A stretch of 64,000 bases of DNA, taken from assembly GCA_035359995.1 (NCBI GenBank), contig DAORZT010000005.1:17436-81435 (forward strand), written 5' to 3'. Positions 1-8,746 of the stretch are shown piece after piece. Source of the DNA: JAKPCT01 sp029553165. Its GTDB lineage: Bacteria > Bacillota > UBA4882 > UBA8346. A program made the position numbers and the translations under genes. Below the pieces are notes generated by a model. That model worked only from the letters and a program-made list of their open reading frames with translations. It was not told where the DNA came from and searched no databases. The first letter of the stretch is position 1. Every line of letters begins with the position of its first letter.

Positions 1-287
1 CCAGACCAATCACCCTTGAAGAGGCAGCTACTGCAGCCAACTTCAGCCTGTACTATTTCACCCGGTTTTTTAAGGATGCTACCGGTATGACCTTTATCAA
101 TTATCTCAACAATTATCGAATCTCTAAAGCACTACGGTTACTGGCATCTACCACTGACCCAATAACAGAGATTGCTTTTAAAACCGGGTTTGAAAGCATC
201 AAAACCTTCAACCGGGTCTTTAAACAGATAAAGGCGTGCTCCCCAAGGCAGTACCGGAACTCCATGAGCAATCTGTCAACCAAGTAA
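1..287 (+). CDS. AraC-family regulator, C-terminal DNA-binding end (partial)
   Basis: The reading frame is open from the left edge of the window to a TAA at 285-287, so only about the last 95 residues are present. They hold most of an AraC/XylS double helix-turn-helix: the end of the first HTH (AANFSLYYFTRFFKDATG), the connecting helix (INYLNNYRISKALRLL) and the second HTH ending in the family signature GF-x4-TFNRVFKQ...SPRQYR. The sensory or receiver part lies outside the window, so it could be a classic AraC regulator or a YesN-type response regulator. It is followed after 170 bases by a beta-glucosidase gene on the same strand, which suggests but does not prove a role in sugar regulation. 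Family call is secure; the inducer is unknown. Confidence 0.85.
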   Translation, partial: RPITLEEAATAANFSLYYFTRFFKDATGMTFINYLNNYRISKALRLLASTTDPITEIAFKTGFESIKTFNRVFKQIKACSPRQYRNSMSNLSTK

Positions 288-317
288 AAGCAATTTTTGA
301 GGATTTTTTAGCAATTC

Positions 318-352
318 TTGACATAGATATGTCAATTAACTTTGGCTATAAT
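318..352 (+). promoter_or_regulatory. Palindromic operator candidate and -10 box upstream of the beta-glucosidase gene
   Basis: An 18-base perfect inverted repeat TTGACATA-GA-TATGTCAA covers 318-335, and a consensus -10 hexamer TATAAT follows at 347-352. The TTGACA inside the palindrome is 23 bases from the -10, too far for a normal -35; a 17-base spacer would place the -35 inside the palindrome at a non-consensus hexamer. This arrangement suits a regulated promoter, with the palindrome as operator. Which protein binds is not known. Confidence 0.5.
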
Positions 353-457
353 AGAGTTAACATTATTAACAAAGCCATAAGTGACTTTTATTTATGAGCA
401 AAATATGCGGTGATTTTTTATTATACTTAATTAACTACACATAAAGGAGTAACGCTA

Positions 458-1804
458 ATGGCAAACATCATCTTTCCATCAAACTTTCTCTGGGGAGCAG
501 CAACCGCTGCCTATCAAATCGAAGGAGCAGTTAATTCCGGCGGGCGCGGAGCAAGCATCTGGGATACCTTCAGCAATACCCCTGGCAAAATTGACAACAA
601 TGATACCGGCGATGTTGCTTGCGATCACTACAACCGCTACATCTCGGATATTGAGCATATGAAAGCATTGGGGCTGCAAAGTTATCGCACTTCAATCGCC
701 TGGTCCCGAATTTTCCCAGAAGGTAAAGGGCAGGTTAACCAAGCAGGTCTTGATTTTTATGACCGGCTCACTGACAAATTATTGGAGGCTTCGATCAAGC
801 CAGTTTATACCTTATTCCACTGGGATCTCCCGCAAAAGCTTCAGGACCTTGGTGGCTTTAACAACCGGGATCTAATCTATTATTTCCGGGACTACGCACA
901 ACTAATGTTTGAAAAACTGGGTGATCGGGTTAACCTCTGGATCACTCATAACGAGCCCGCAGTCTATTCTCATAATGGACATATTTGGGGAAATCATGCT
1001 CCGGGGATCGCCGATTGGAAGACCGGGATCCAAGTCTCGCACCATCTGCTATTATCCCATGCTTTAGCAGTTGAAGCATTCCGGCAGAGTGGTAAACCCG
1101 GTGATATTGGAATTACTCTTAACCTAACCTATTTTGAACCGGCAAGTGATACTCCCGCCGATCAAGCTGCAACAATCAGGCAAGATGGATTTGGTAACCG
1201 TTGGTTTCTTGATCCTTTGTTTAAAGGGGCTTACCCAGCAGATATTTTAGCACTCTATGAAAGCCATAACATTGCTCCTGACGTCATGGCGGACGATCTG
1301 GCACGGATCAAGAATTCACTTGATTTCTTAGGGATCAACTACTACTTCCGTTTTGCAGTAAGCCACAAAGAAAACGACGGACTGTTAAAAACCTATGCCA
1401 GAGCGGTTGTTGGCCCGTTTACGGCAATGGGTTGGGAGATCAATCCTTACGGACTGTATCATTTTCTGACCCGAATCAAATCCGAATATGCCAATATTCC
1501 AATCTATATTACCGAAAATGGTGCTGCCTTTGATGATGTTTTGGTGAATAATACTGTTCAAGATGATCGCCGTATTGATTACCTTGAAAAACATTTTGCA
1601 GCAACTGCTCAGGCAATTGCCGAGGGCGTTGATGTCCGCGGTTACTATGTCTGGTCATTGCTGGATAACTTTGAATGGTCCTTTGGATATAGTAAACGCT
1701 TTGGAATCATCTATGTTGATTATGAAACGCAACAGCGCTATTGGAAACAAAGTGCATACTGGTACCGCGATTTCATTACGGCGCAAAAAAATAAAAGTTC
1801 GTGA
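458..1804 (+). CDS. GH1 beta-glucosidase
   Basis: Glycoside hydrolase family 1 enzyme of 448 residues, the usual length, expected to hydrolyse beta-glucosides or beta-galactosides in the cytoplasm by the retaining mechanism. The N-terminal signature FLWGAATAAYQIEGA is at residues 10-24. The acid/base glutamate is E166 in THNEP (most members have TLNEP or TFNEP) and the nucleophile is E353 in ITENGAAF. The C-terminal aglycone/substrate motif WSLLDNFEW is also present. There is no signal peptide. The ATG has an AAGGAG ribosome site 8-13 bases upstream. It is a single-gene unit between a regulated promoter and a strong terminator, and probably handles cello- or xylo-type disaccharides imported by transporters such as the one encoded at 7310-10541. 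Substrate cannot be told from sequence. Confidence 0.95.
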   Translation: MANIIFPSNFLWGAATAAYQIEGAVNSGGRGASIWDTFSNTPGKIDNNDTGDVACDHYNRYISDIEHMKALGLQSYRTSIAWSRIFPEGKGQVNQAGLDFYDRLTDKLLEASIKPVYTLFHWDLPQKLQDLGGFNNRDLIYYFRDYAQLMFEKLGDRVNLWITHNEPAVYSHNGHIWGNHAPGIADWKTGIQVSHHLLLSHALAVEAFRQSGKPGDIGITLNLTYFEPASDTPADQAATIRQDGFGNRWFLDPLFKGAYPADILALYESHNIAPDVMADDLARIKNSLDFLGINYYFRFAVSHKENDGLLKTYARAVVGPFTAMGWEINPYGLYHFLTRIKSEYANIPIYITENGAAFDDVLVNNTVQDDRRIDYLEKHFAATAQAIAEGVDVRGYYVWSLLDNFEWSFGYSKRFGIIYVDYETQQRYWKQSAYWYRDFITAQKNKSS

Positions 1805-1839
1805 AGGAATTTCTTCCCAAGAACATAATAAATATTATG

Positions 1840-1885
1840 AGAGCTGTTTGCAAAGATTAACCCTTTGAACAGCTCTTCCTTTTTC
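1840..1885 (+). terminator. Rho-independent terminator after the beta-glucosidase gene
   Basis: Stem AGAGCTGTT (1840-1848) pairs perfectly with AACAGCTCT (1868-1876), extended by an inner CAAAG/CTTTG stem, and is followed by a T-rich tail. It sits 36 bases after the stop codon and also lies downstream of the convergent regulator gene. Confidence 0.85.
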
Positions 1886-1939
1886 AGCCTACTAATCTAA
1901 TGATTTAGTAGAATTCAAAAATACATTATTTATTTAATC

Positions 1940-3394
1940 TTAGGGGGATTTGAATGCAATTTTTAGAGTTAGCAAAAGCAAGGACGTCGGTTCCTCCGTG
2001 AATAACAGACTCAAATAGCTGGGGCTTAATGAATACTGGTTGGCAATTGCCGAGAGTGTAATCTCGGATGCATAATGTTCATCAATGTATTGCCGGACCT
2101 GATCGATCACTTTATCATTAAATGTGGCCCGCTTTTTGCTAATATAAGCATTCACGTGTTCAAAGAAATCCAACAATTGTTGTTCCAGCTCATCGAGGCT
2201 TTCTGCTTTTCTTACATCCGTTAAGGGCGAAGCGTCGGGTCCTAAAATATCTTGCGCGTTATGGCCCAATTCGTTTAAGATTGTACAAGTCATCAGAATG
2301 ATATTACTGGCGATAATCTGTAGTGATTCGGGGACTATTCCGGCTTGCCGAAACTCAGCAAATAATTTATGCAAATCCTTATTGACCATTTCAAAGGAAC
2401 CCACCCGGATATCATCAAAGATCCGGTTCTGATTGAGCGAATAAAAATATTTATGATAAAAAGTATTCTCCGAATTAAGATCCGTTATGGAAAAAACCCG
2501 GTTAACCCCGTAAAGATAACGGTATTTCAACGCCAGGCAAGCTTCCCGGTAAGATACGGCCAAATCTTTAAGTTCAGCGTACTGATGGCCAACCCCGATG
2601 GTTACCGGTTGCTTTAAGCCGGTATTGATCTGTTCTAAAAATTCTTCCAGATTCAAAGCGTCTTCCGGATTTGGGTCAAAAATGATAATCGTCATCTGAT
2701 TAATTTTACTGTTGATCAACCAATACTGCTGCGCCCATTCTTCAAGTAACCGTTTGATTTGAGAGTATAATTGCAGATTTAAAAGGTATTTTTCTTCTTC
2801 GCTGACTTCTTTCAAACGGCTGGCGGGGATCTCGACGACCACTGCCTGACAGCTTTTTCCCCGTAAATGTTCCAACCCCAAAAACGCCAAATCAGCATAC
2901 GGATTACTGGCAACCAGATTGCCATAAATTAAGTCCAAAAAGAATTTATCTTGCAATACCGGGATCTTTTCTTGGAGTTGCATCCGGAGATTATATAACT
3001 CTAACTTTTCCGCCCGCTCCTCCTCAAGCTCGCCCTTTAATTTTTGCGCAATGGCTAACAGTTTTTTGCTGGCAAATGGTTTAAGCAAATATTCCGAAAC
3101 ATTATATTTCATTAATTCCTGCGCATATTCAAACTCCGCAAAACCGGAAATCATGATGATTTTTAAGCTATAGTTGCGGTTGCGGCATTCTTTAACCAAC
3201 TCGATCCCATTCATTTTCGGCATTTGAACATCAGTAACCATAATATCAATGGCGTTTTTCTCCAATATCGCGAGTGCTTCCAAGCCATTTGCCGCTTCAA
3301 AAACGTGGTCAAAACCATTCTCTTTCCAATTGGTGTTGTTCGTCAATTTATACCGAATCGCTTCTTCGTCTTCAACCAGTAAAATGGCAGCCAT
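1940..3394 (-). CDS. YesN-type response regulator with truncated AraC DNA-binding domain
   Basis: 484 residues. The N-terminal receiver domain (1-120) is intact: acidic pair E8/D9, phosphoacceptor D55 in MVTDVQMPKMNG, and K103-type lysine in YLLKPF. A long linker region follows. From about residue 430 an AraC-type HTH begins (VIDQVRQYIDEHYASEITLSAIANQYSLSPSYLSLLF), but the protein stops about 18 residues after the first HTH; the linker helix and the second HTH, some 50 residues, are missing. The last residues (PTSLLLLTLKIAFKSP) do not match the family. Only 55 bases separate the stop from the terminator at 1885, so the missing part was deleted, not merely frameshifted. Start ATG at 3394 has AAGGAG 12 bases upstream. 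It is 48 bases downstream of its kinase gene. Probably unable to bind DNA in the normal dimeric way. Confidence 0.85.
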   Translation of the reverse strand: MAAILLVEDEEAIRYKLTNNTNWKENGFDHVFEAANGLEALAILEKNAIDIMVTDVQMPKMNGIELVKECRNRNYSLKIIMISGFAEFEYAQELMKYNVSEYLLKPFASKKLLAIAQKLKGELEEERAEKLELYNLRMQLQEKIPVLQDKFFLDLIYGNLVASNPYADLAFLGLEHLRGKSCQAVVVEIPASRLKEVSEEEKYLLNLQLYSQIKRLLEEWAQQYWLINSKINQMTIIIFDPNPEDALNLEEFLEQINTGLKQPVTIGVGHQYAELKDLAVSYREACLALKYRYLYGVNRVFSITDLNSENTFYHKYFYSLNQNRIFDDIRVGSFEMVNKDLHKLFAEFRQAGIVPESLQIIASNIILMTCTILNELGHNAQDILGPDASPLTDVRKAESLDELEQQLLDFFEHVNAYISKKRATFNDKVIDQVRQYIDEHYASEITLSAIANQYSLSPSYLSLLFTEEPTSLLLLTLKIAFKSP

Positions 3395-3442
3395 TGTCTT
3401 TGCCAGCTCCTTCTTTAGAACGCAATCTTTTTCTGACTTTGC

Positions 3443-5068
3443 TCAAATTAATGGTAATTTAATGGTAACCAATACCCCGCCTTCTTTGCCGGGTGCTAAA
3501 TGTAACCCGTATTCTTTACCGAAAGCAAGCCTGATCCGTTCATTCACATTGCGTAGACCAAAAAAGTGGTGTTCTTCAGGATCGGGTTCTTGGAAGCATT
3601 GATTAATACGTTCCATCTTTTGCGGGTCCATGCCGACACCATTATCTTCGACTTCCAAAAAGATATGATCGTCTTTATAGTAACCCCGTACGAAGATCAT
3701 TCCAATGGGTTCTTCTAATTCCCGGACTCCATGGTAAATAGCATTTTCCACCAACGGTTGCAAAATCAGTTTAATCGTTTTTTGCTGCAATAAGCGTTCA
3801 TCAAGATTGATCTCGTAGTTATATTTGTCTCCATGACGAAACCTTTGAATATACAGGTAATTACGAATATGTTCAACCTCTTCGCGAATGGTAATCAGTT
3901 CTTTGCCCTGGTTTAAACTGATCCTGAAAAAAGTACCTAAAGCTTCAACCATATTGATAACATCTTCATTTTTGTTATTTTCCAACAAGCCAATAATCAA
4001 ATCCAACGTATTGTAAATAAAGTGCGGTTTAATCTGTTCTTGGAGGGCTACCATCTCGGTCCGTCTCAATTTCTTTTGCTCTTCAACGCTTTGCGCGATC
4101 AATTGCCGGATCTTGGCTAACATCTGGTTAAATGAATCAGCCAGTTCGCCAATCTCATCGTTAGTTTTAATGGCCGCATTGGTATTTAAGTCTTCAGCAG
4201 CCTTGCGCATCGAATGTTGCAGGTCTTTGATCGGATGAGTCAGTAAATTAGCAAGAAAAACAGCTACCAAAATAATTGCCGGAATCAGGCCAATAATTAA
4301 AATGATCGACAGGCTGGCAACCTTATTCATTTCTTGAGCCAGTTCGGTTTTGTTGGAAACCCCGATAATCTTCCAGTTCACCGGCATGAATGTCTTGACG
4401 GCAATGACCTGATTGGCGTTTTTTATCGGAGCCATAAAAAACCCCGATTCCCATTGTTCCTCAGAAGGGTTTCCCAAAAGGATACTGGCGGGTTGGCCGA
4501 TGTATTTATGGATTGGATGATAGATAATCTTTTTTTGATCATCAATAATCATCACATATCCGGTTTTTCCAAGCTTAATATTACGGCAGATCCGGTCAAG
4601 GAGCTCCATCTCGACATCAAGCGACATGATCCCTAAAAAATTATCATAGTCTCCGTGAATCGCCCTGCCCACTGAAAAAACTTCGCCTCCCAACCAATCA
4701 GGATGCGAACCCCACAAAGCGATCGTATTGGGATCAGGATTATTGGCCAGTTTCTGAAACAACTGCTCCCGGGAGAGGTCCACCTTCGTCTGGCCATAAC
4801 AACTAATTTTAGTCCCATTCAATGTAATGATCGCTACATCCCGAAGGTCGGTTTTATATTGACGAATATTATTTAAGTTTTCCCAAAGACGAAAGGTGTA
4901 TTTCCGATTCCCTTCAATATCCCCGGCCAGATTGATTTTGATAAATTGAAGATTGTAATAGTCATTATGGAGTTGTAAGATTCTCTCCAGATCACTCAGA
5001 TAGAGTTGGAGATTGCGATCAACCCGGTCAATAACTTCACTTGTATAGGAACGGACATTCTCTTCCAA
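3443..5068 (-). CDS. YesM-type sensor histidine kinase, N-terminally truncated
   Basis: 541 residues are open from a TTG at 5066-5068. In order: extracellular Cache-like sensor domain (about 1-245, with VDRNLQLYLSDLERIL and GYVMIIDDQKKIIYHPIH), one transmembrane helix (about 251-275), HAMP linker (about 275-325), His_kinase domain with phospho-acceptor H349 in QIKPHFIYNTLD, and HATPase with PLVENAIYHG and DNGVGM. Members normally start with a cytoplasmic tail and a first transmembrane helix. Here the frame remains open upstream of the TTG and reads IPALFSYQAYLRIL, which looks like the end of that helix, but then runs into the antisense of another kinase remnant. Without the first helix the sensor domain would not be exported, so the gene is likely non-functional or altered. 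It is followed by its partner regulator at 3394. Confidence 0.85.
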   Translation of the reverse strand: MEENVRSYTSEVIDRVDRNLQLYLSDLERILQLHNDYYNLQFIKINLAGDIEGNRKYTFRLWENLNNIRQYKTDLRDVAIITLNGTKISCYGQTKVDLSREQLFQKLANNPDPNTIALWGSHPDWLGGEVFSVGRAIHGDYDNFLGIMSLDVEMELLDRICRNIKLGKTGYVMIIDDQKKIIYHPIHKYIGQPASILLGNPSEEQWESGFFMAPIKNANQVIAVKTFMPVNWKIIGVSNKTELAQEMNKVASLSIILIIGLIPAIILVAVFLANLLTHPIKDLQHSMRKAAEDLNTNAAIKTNDEIGELADSFNQMLAKIRQLIAQSVEEQKKLRRTEMVALQEQIKPHFIYNTLDLIIGLLENNKNEDVINMVEALGTFFRISLNQGKELITIREEVEHIRNYLYIQRFRHGDKYNYEINLDERLLQQKTIKLILQPLVENAIYHGVRELEEPIGMIFVRGYYKDDHIFLEVEDNGVGMDPQKMERINQCFQEPDPEEHHFFGLRNVNERIRLAFGKEYGLHLAPGKEGGVLVTIKLPLI

Positions 5069-5081
5069 AATCCTTAAATAA

Positions 5082-5339
5082 GCTTGGTATGAGAATAGCG
5101 CTGGAATGACTCCGGAACAAATCTCCGATCTCTGGCAACAGGATCAAAACCGAACCGGGATCGGCATCCGCAACGTTGATGAACGTTTGAAATTAAGCTA
5201 TGGGATCAACTATGGACTGACTGTTGTCAGTGTTCCTGAACAGGGGACCACTGTTTCTTTACGTATTCCTTGCCAAAAGTACGCTGATTTAAACTATGAA
5301 GAAACAAAGGAGCAAGTTTCATGTGGCGAGCAATATTAG
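5082..5339 (+). pseudogene. C-terminal fragment of a second YesM-type histidine kinase
   Basis: From just after a stop at 5079-5081 the frame reads ENSAGMTPEQISDLW, then RTGIGIRNVDERLKLSYG, then GTTVSLRIP. These are the end of the G1 box (normally DNGxGM), the G2 box and the last strands of a HATPase domain of the YesM family. Everything before that (sensor, membrane helices, His domain, N box, over 450 residues) is absent. An ATG at 5106 exists but has no convincing ribosome site. The fragment still overlaps the next gene by 19 bases (stop at 5337-5339, next ATG at 5321), which preserves the ancestral kinase-regulator coupling. The junction with the truncated minus-strand kinase is at roughly 5085-5110. 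Confidence 0.85.
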
Positions 5340-6928
5340 TGGACGACGAAGAATATGTAAGGACAGAATTGGCTTCATTATTTCCGTGGCAACAATACCG
5401 CTTTGAATTAATCGGCGAAGCTGAAAATGCCCGAACAGCTATTGAACTAATCGAAAAAACCCAGCCTGATCTGGTAATTACTGATATCAGAATGCCGGAA
5501 ATGGATGGTTTGGAGTTAATTTCCTGGATCAAACAACATCATCCTGAAATAATGGCGGCAGTTGTCAGTGCCTATAATGACTTCCCCTCTGTCCGGGAAG
5601 CACTGCGCCTTGGTGCGGTTGATTACTTTATTAAAGCTGAAGCCACTGCTGAGACTGCCGGTACTTTTTTAAGCCGGATTGATGCCATGTTAGAACGTTA
5701 TTATTCTGTTTTATTTGAACAGGAAGAGACAACCAGCAATCTGGCTAAATATCATCAATTGGCTGTCAAATCATTTTGGCGGGATGTGTTGACAAGGGCT
5801 TCCAATGACGCAGCAATCAAGCAACGCGCGGCTGAACTGGAGATCGACATTGAAAATATTTGGTTTGGTCTGATCTTCGTCCATATTACTAATTATCAAA
5901 CCTTTCCCGCTGATGTCCAACAGCAGCTACGACAAAACCTTGAAACACAGCTTCAGGCTCAATGGCACGGGAATTGGAATATTGTCGATTTCAAAAAAAA
6001 TGATTTTATTATAATCTGTAGTCTCAATCAAAGAGCGGAACTGGAAATGGTAAAAAAACTCCACAATCTTGCCCGAAAATTAGCGGATGACTTTCCTGGA
6101 AAAATTACCGTCAGCGCATCAGGAAAGTTTAGTTCAGTTGCAGAATTACCATGTTGTTTTCGTGAAGTGCAGGAAATTAATTTATTACGCTTATATCATC
6201 ATGAAACAAAATACTTTGAAACTGTCCAACTATTAAAACTCCAAAATAAGTTGGAACATCAGCACATTTCCGAGTTATTACATACCTGGGAAAAACTGCT
6301 CCGTAATGCAGTTTCAGATGAATTAAGCCGTTTTATTGATAACATATTTCAAAATATTATGCCTGAAAACATGAGTCCTCATGAAGCAAGACAACTGTTA
6401 TTGGACTTGATCACCATTTTACGCCGGGTTTCATATGAATATCAAATTCATTCCCAGTCAGGTGCTGACAGCAACCATTTAGAACCAAATTTAATCGAAA
6501 TCTTGGATGAAGCAGAATCGCTCTCCGATTGGAAACGCCTTCTGGAAAAAACAGTTGTCCAATTCATCAATTCTGTAAAACAATACACACTCCCCCAAAG
6601 CTCGGCAACAATCCGAAAAGCCCTGGTCTACATTCAGGCTAACTTCACCCGGAATCTTTCATTAGAAGAAGTAGCGGAACATGTCGGTGTCAGCAAAAGT
6701 TATCTCTGCCGTATTTTTCCCGAACACATTGGTGAACATTTCAGCACTTATTTACAACGGCTTCGGATTGAGAGGGCCAAAGAGTTATTAAGATTTACCA
6801 ATGACCATATCTATGAAATCGCATCAAAAGTAGGCTTTTGGAACAGCCGTTATTTTAGTAAAGTCTTTCACGAATTAGTAGGTATGACTCCGGCAGATTA
6901 CCGGCGAATTTTACCGGCCAACAGGTAA
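5321..6928 (+). CDS. YesN-type response regulator, intact
   Basis: 535 residues. Receiver domain at 1-120 with D9/E10/E11, phosphoacceptor D55 in VITDIRMPEMDG and lysine in YFIKAEA. A helical middle region (about 135-430) is typical of YesN/AraC-type regulators. A complete double AraC HTH lies at about 435-535: ATIRKALVYIQANF, SLEEVAEHVGVSKSYLCRIF, LRIERAKELLRF, IYEIASKVGFWNSRYFSKVF and the end GMTPADYRR. AAGGAG lies 8 bases before the ATG. Its kinase is only the 86-residue scrap just upstream, so phosphorylation in cis is lost. The next genes on this strand are the sugar ABC transporter and arabinofuranosidase, the usual targets of this regulator type; that assignment is from position. Confidence 0.93.
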   Translation: MWRAILVDDEEYVRTELASLFPWQQYRFELIGEAENARTAIELIEKTQPDLVITDIRMPEMDGLELISWIKQHHPEIMAAVVSAYNDFPSVREALRLGAVDYFIKAEATAETAGTFLSRIDAMLERYYSVLFEQEETTSNLAKYHQLAVKSFWRDVLTRASNDAAIKQRAAELEIDIENIWFGLIFVHITNYQTFPADVQQQLRQNLETQLQAQWHGNWNIVDFKKNDFIIICSLNQRAELEMVKKLHNLARKLADDFPGKITVSASGKFSSVAELPCCFREVQEINLLRLYHHETKYFETVQLLKLQNKLEHQHISELLHTWEKLLRNAVSDELSRFIDNIFQNIMPENMSPHEARQLLLDLITILRRVSYEYQIHSQSGADSNHLEPNLIEILDEAESLSDWKRLLEKTVVQFINSVKQYTLPQSSATIRKALVYIQANFTRNLSLEEVAEHVGVSKSYLCRIFPEHIGEHFSTYLQRLRIERAKELLRFTNDHIYEIASKVGFWNSRYFSKVFHELVGMTPADYRRILPANR

Positions 6929-7309
6929 ACAATTATGCATATTAGGACAATTTTTGAGCACTAGGATGTTATTAACCTTATTGTTACAATTATAAGAGAT
7001 TAATTTTTTGTTAAAAATACCAAAACATTTTATTACCAATATGCTCTTGATTAATTCATCAAATCATCCGATACTACTTAAGCAAAATTCTATTTATGTA
7101 ACCATTTTACATGTATTTTACCGTATTACTTTCCATTTAAAAAGACCACTTTTTTCAATGTTTTGTAAGAGATAACTTCCCCGGTTGACATTCATAAAAG
7201 AGTGAAAACCCGTGGCAAAGTTATTTATTTCTGGGGTCAAACATACTTTGATAAAGACCAGGAAGATTATCTCTTTTAAAAAAAATAACACAAATTAGGA
7301 GGTTATGAA
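6929..7309. other. 381-base non-coding region before the sugar transporter
   Basis: AT-rich with no credible gene. A TTGACA at 7185-7190 has no good -10 hexamer 16-18 bases downstream. An AGGAGG ribosome site at about 7297-7302 precedes the ATG at 7310. An activator-dependent promoter with a poor -35/-10 match would fit the AraC-type regulator upstream, but no direct repeats of the expected kind stood out. Confidence 0.4.
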
Positions 7310-8575
7310 ATGAGAAAAAGTCTACGTCTTATGGGAGTCCTGCTATTAATTGTTTTAATGCTGGGGACATGTGTTTTCGGAGCAGCAAAACCAATTAAGC
7401 TAAATTTTTGGACTATTCAACGACCTAATGAGACTGATGCTGTTGGTATGACTTTAGCTAACCAGATTAAAGCCTTTGAAAAGGCCAATCCAGGAATTAA
7501 AATAGAATATAACTATACTGAAAATGAAGCTTACAAAACCAAACTCCAAGTCGCAATGCTTGGCGGAGCGGGTCCTGATATCTTCTTCAACTGGGGCGGT
7601 GAAACTCAAGCAATTTATTCCCGCGAAGGCCTGCTTTATGATCTTACCAGCGCATTAGGTAAAGATTACTGGGGATTATCAAAAGGTTTATTCTCGAACC
7701 ATACTTATAATGGAAAAATCTATGGTGTTCCGTTCTTCCCAACAGTTAATACCGTATGGTATAACAAAAAAATGTTTGCCAAATATGGTTTGACCCCTCC
7801 CAAAACCTGGGATGAAATGTTAAAGATCTGTGAAACACTGAAGAGTAAAGGAATCATTCCTTTTACCGTAGGTGGTAAAGATTCATGGACAATTCTCCAT
7901 GCCTTTATGTATATGGCAGACCGTACTGCCGGTGCTAAATTATACCAAGACGCCAAAGCCGGCAAAGCCCGCTTTGACCATCCCGACTTCGTGAAAGCTT
8001 TTGGCATGTTAGAGACACTAGTTAAAAAAGGGTATTTCCCTCCTGATGCTTTAAATCTTACTTACGGTGATGCTTCACAATTGATGATGCAAGACAAAGC
8101 AGCAATGATGCCGATGGGCAACTGGCACTACACCGTTATTACCAGTGAAATGAAGACTGACCTTGATAAATGGGATTTCTTCACTTATCCTTTAGTTGCA
8201 GGCGGAAAAGGCGATCCAAACTCAATTTTAGGTGCTGCTGACGGATTTTCGATCAATAAAGCATGTAAAAATCCTGAAGCTGCCATTAAATTCTTAAAGT
8301 TTATGTCCAGTAAGGAAAATGGTGCAGAACGGTTCAAAAAAGCAGGTGCATTTTCTGCAGTAGCCGCTCCTTACATGGATGATTCAGCACTGCCGCAAAT
8401 GAAAAAACTGGCTGACGTATTAGCTAACGCATCTTCATTAACCTTATGGTGGGATCAGGACCTGCCAGCTCCGATGACTCAAGCCTTACTACAAGGATTA
8501 CAAGAGATCCTGGCCGGTGTTAAAACACCGAAACAAGTGGCAACCGCAATTGAAGAGGCCCGTAAAATTAAGTAA
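7310..8575 (+). CDS. ABC transporter sugar-binding protein (family 1)
   Basis: 421-residue extracellular solute-binding protein of the MalE/UgpB type. A signal peptide occupies residues 1-25 (MRKSLR, then a hydrophobic run, then VFGA). A cysteine at the end of the hydrophobic run is preceded by LGT, a poor lipobox, so cleavage by signal peptidase I at about A26 is as likely as lipid anchoring. Family features include LNFWTIQRP near the start, FEKANPGIKIEYNY (about 56-69), GGAGPDIFFNWGG and the substrate-cleft regions VPFFPTVNTVWYNKKMF and PKTWDEML. It should capture an oligosaccharide and deliver it to the permeases at 8747 and 9669. No ATPase gene is in the operon, so a shared MsmX-type ATPase encoded elsewhere is expected. 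The neighbouring arabinofuranosidase suggests arabinose-containing oligosaccharides. Confidence 0.93.
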   Translation: MRKSLRLMGVLLLIVLMLGTCVFGAAKPIKLNFWTIQRPNETDAVGMTLANQIKAFEKANPGIKIEYNYTENEAYKTKLQVAMLGGAGPDIFFNWGGETQAIYSREGLLYDLTSALGKDYWGLSKGLFSNHTYNGKIYGVPFFPTVNTVWYNKKMFAKYGLTPPKTWDEMLKICETLKSKGIIPFTVGGKDSWTILHAFMYMADRTAGAKLYQDAKAGKARFDHPDFVKAFGMLETLVKKGYFPPDALNLTYGDASQLMMQDKAAMMPMGNWHYTVITSEMKTDLDKWDFFTYPLVAGGKGDPNSILGAADGFSINKACKNPEAAIKFLKFMSSKENGAERFKKAGAFSAVAAPYMDDSALPQMKKLADVLANASSLTLWWDQDLPAPMTQALLQGLQEILAGVKTPKQVATAIEEARKIK

Positions 8576-8626
8576 TTTAACTAACTTACTTGTAGATTAA
8601 AGATTTAACGAAAAACAATTGGTTAA

Positions 8627-8691
8627 CCCTCGGCTAAATATCAGGCTAAAGCTTTTGAAGCTTAGTTCTCAGCTAAAGCCGAGGGTTTTTC
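8627..8691 (+). terminator. Attenuating stem-loop between binding-protein and permease genes
   Basis: CCCTCGGCT (8627-8635) pairs with AGCCGAGGG (8677-8685) and is followed by TTTTT; the loop holds a smaller AAGCTT-TTG-AAGCTT hairpin. It lies between cotranscribed genes, so it most likely terminates part of the transcripts and protects the 3' end of the binding-protein mRNA, giving more binding protein than permease. Confidence 0.85.
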
Positions 8692-8746
8692 TCAAAATTC
8701 ATCCTAGTGTTCCGAATAACGTTTATATAAGGAAGGAGATCATGTA

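Noticed and set aside
318..352. TTGACA and TATAAT as an ordinary promoter
   Set aside because: The spacer is 23 bases; better read as operator plus -10.
1563..1868. 101-residue open frame overlapping the end of the beta-glucosidase gene
   Set aside because: It lies in another frame of a solid GH1 gene and runs through the terminator; no ribosome site or family resemblance.
7185..7190. TTGACA as -35 of the sugar transporter operon
   Set aside because: No -10-like hexamer 15-19 bases downstream.
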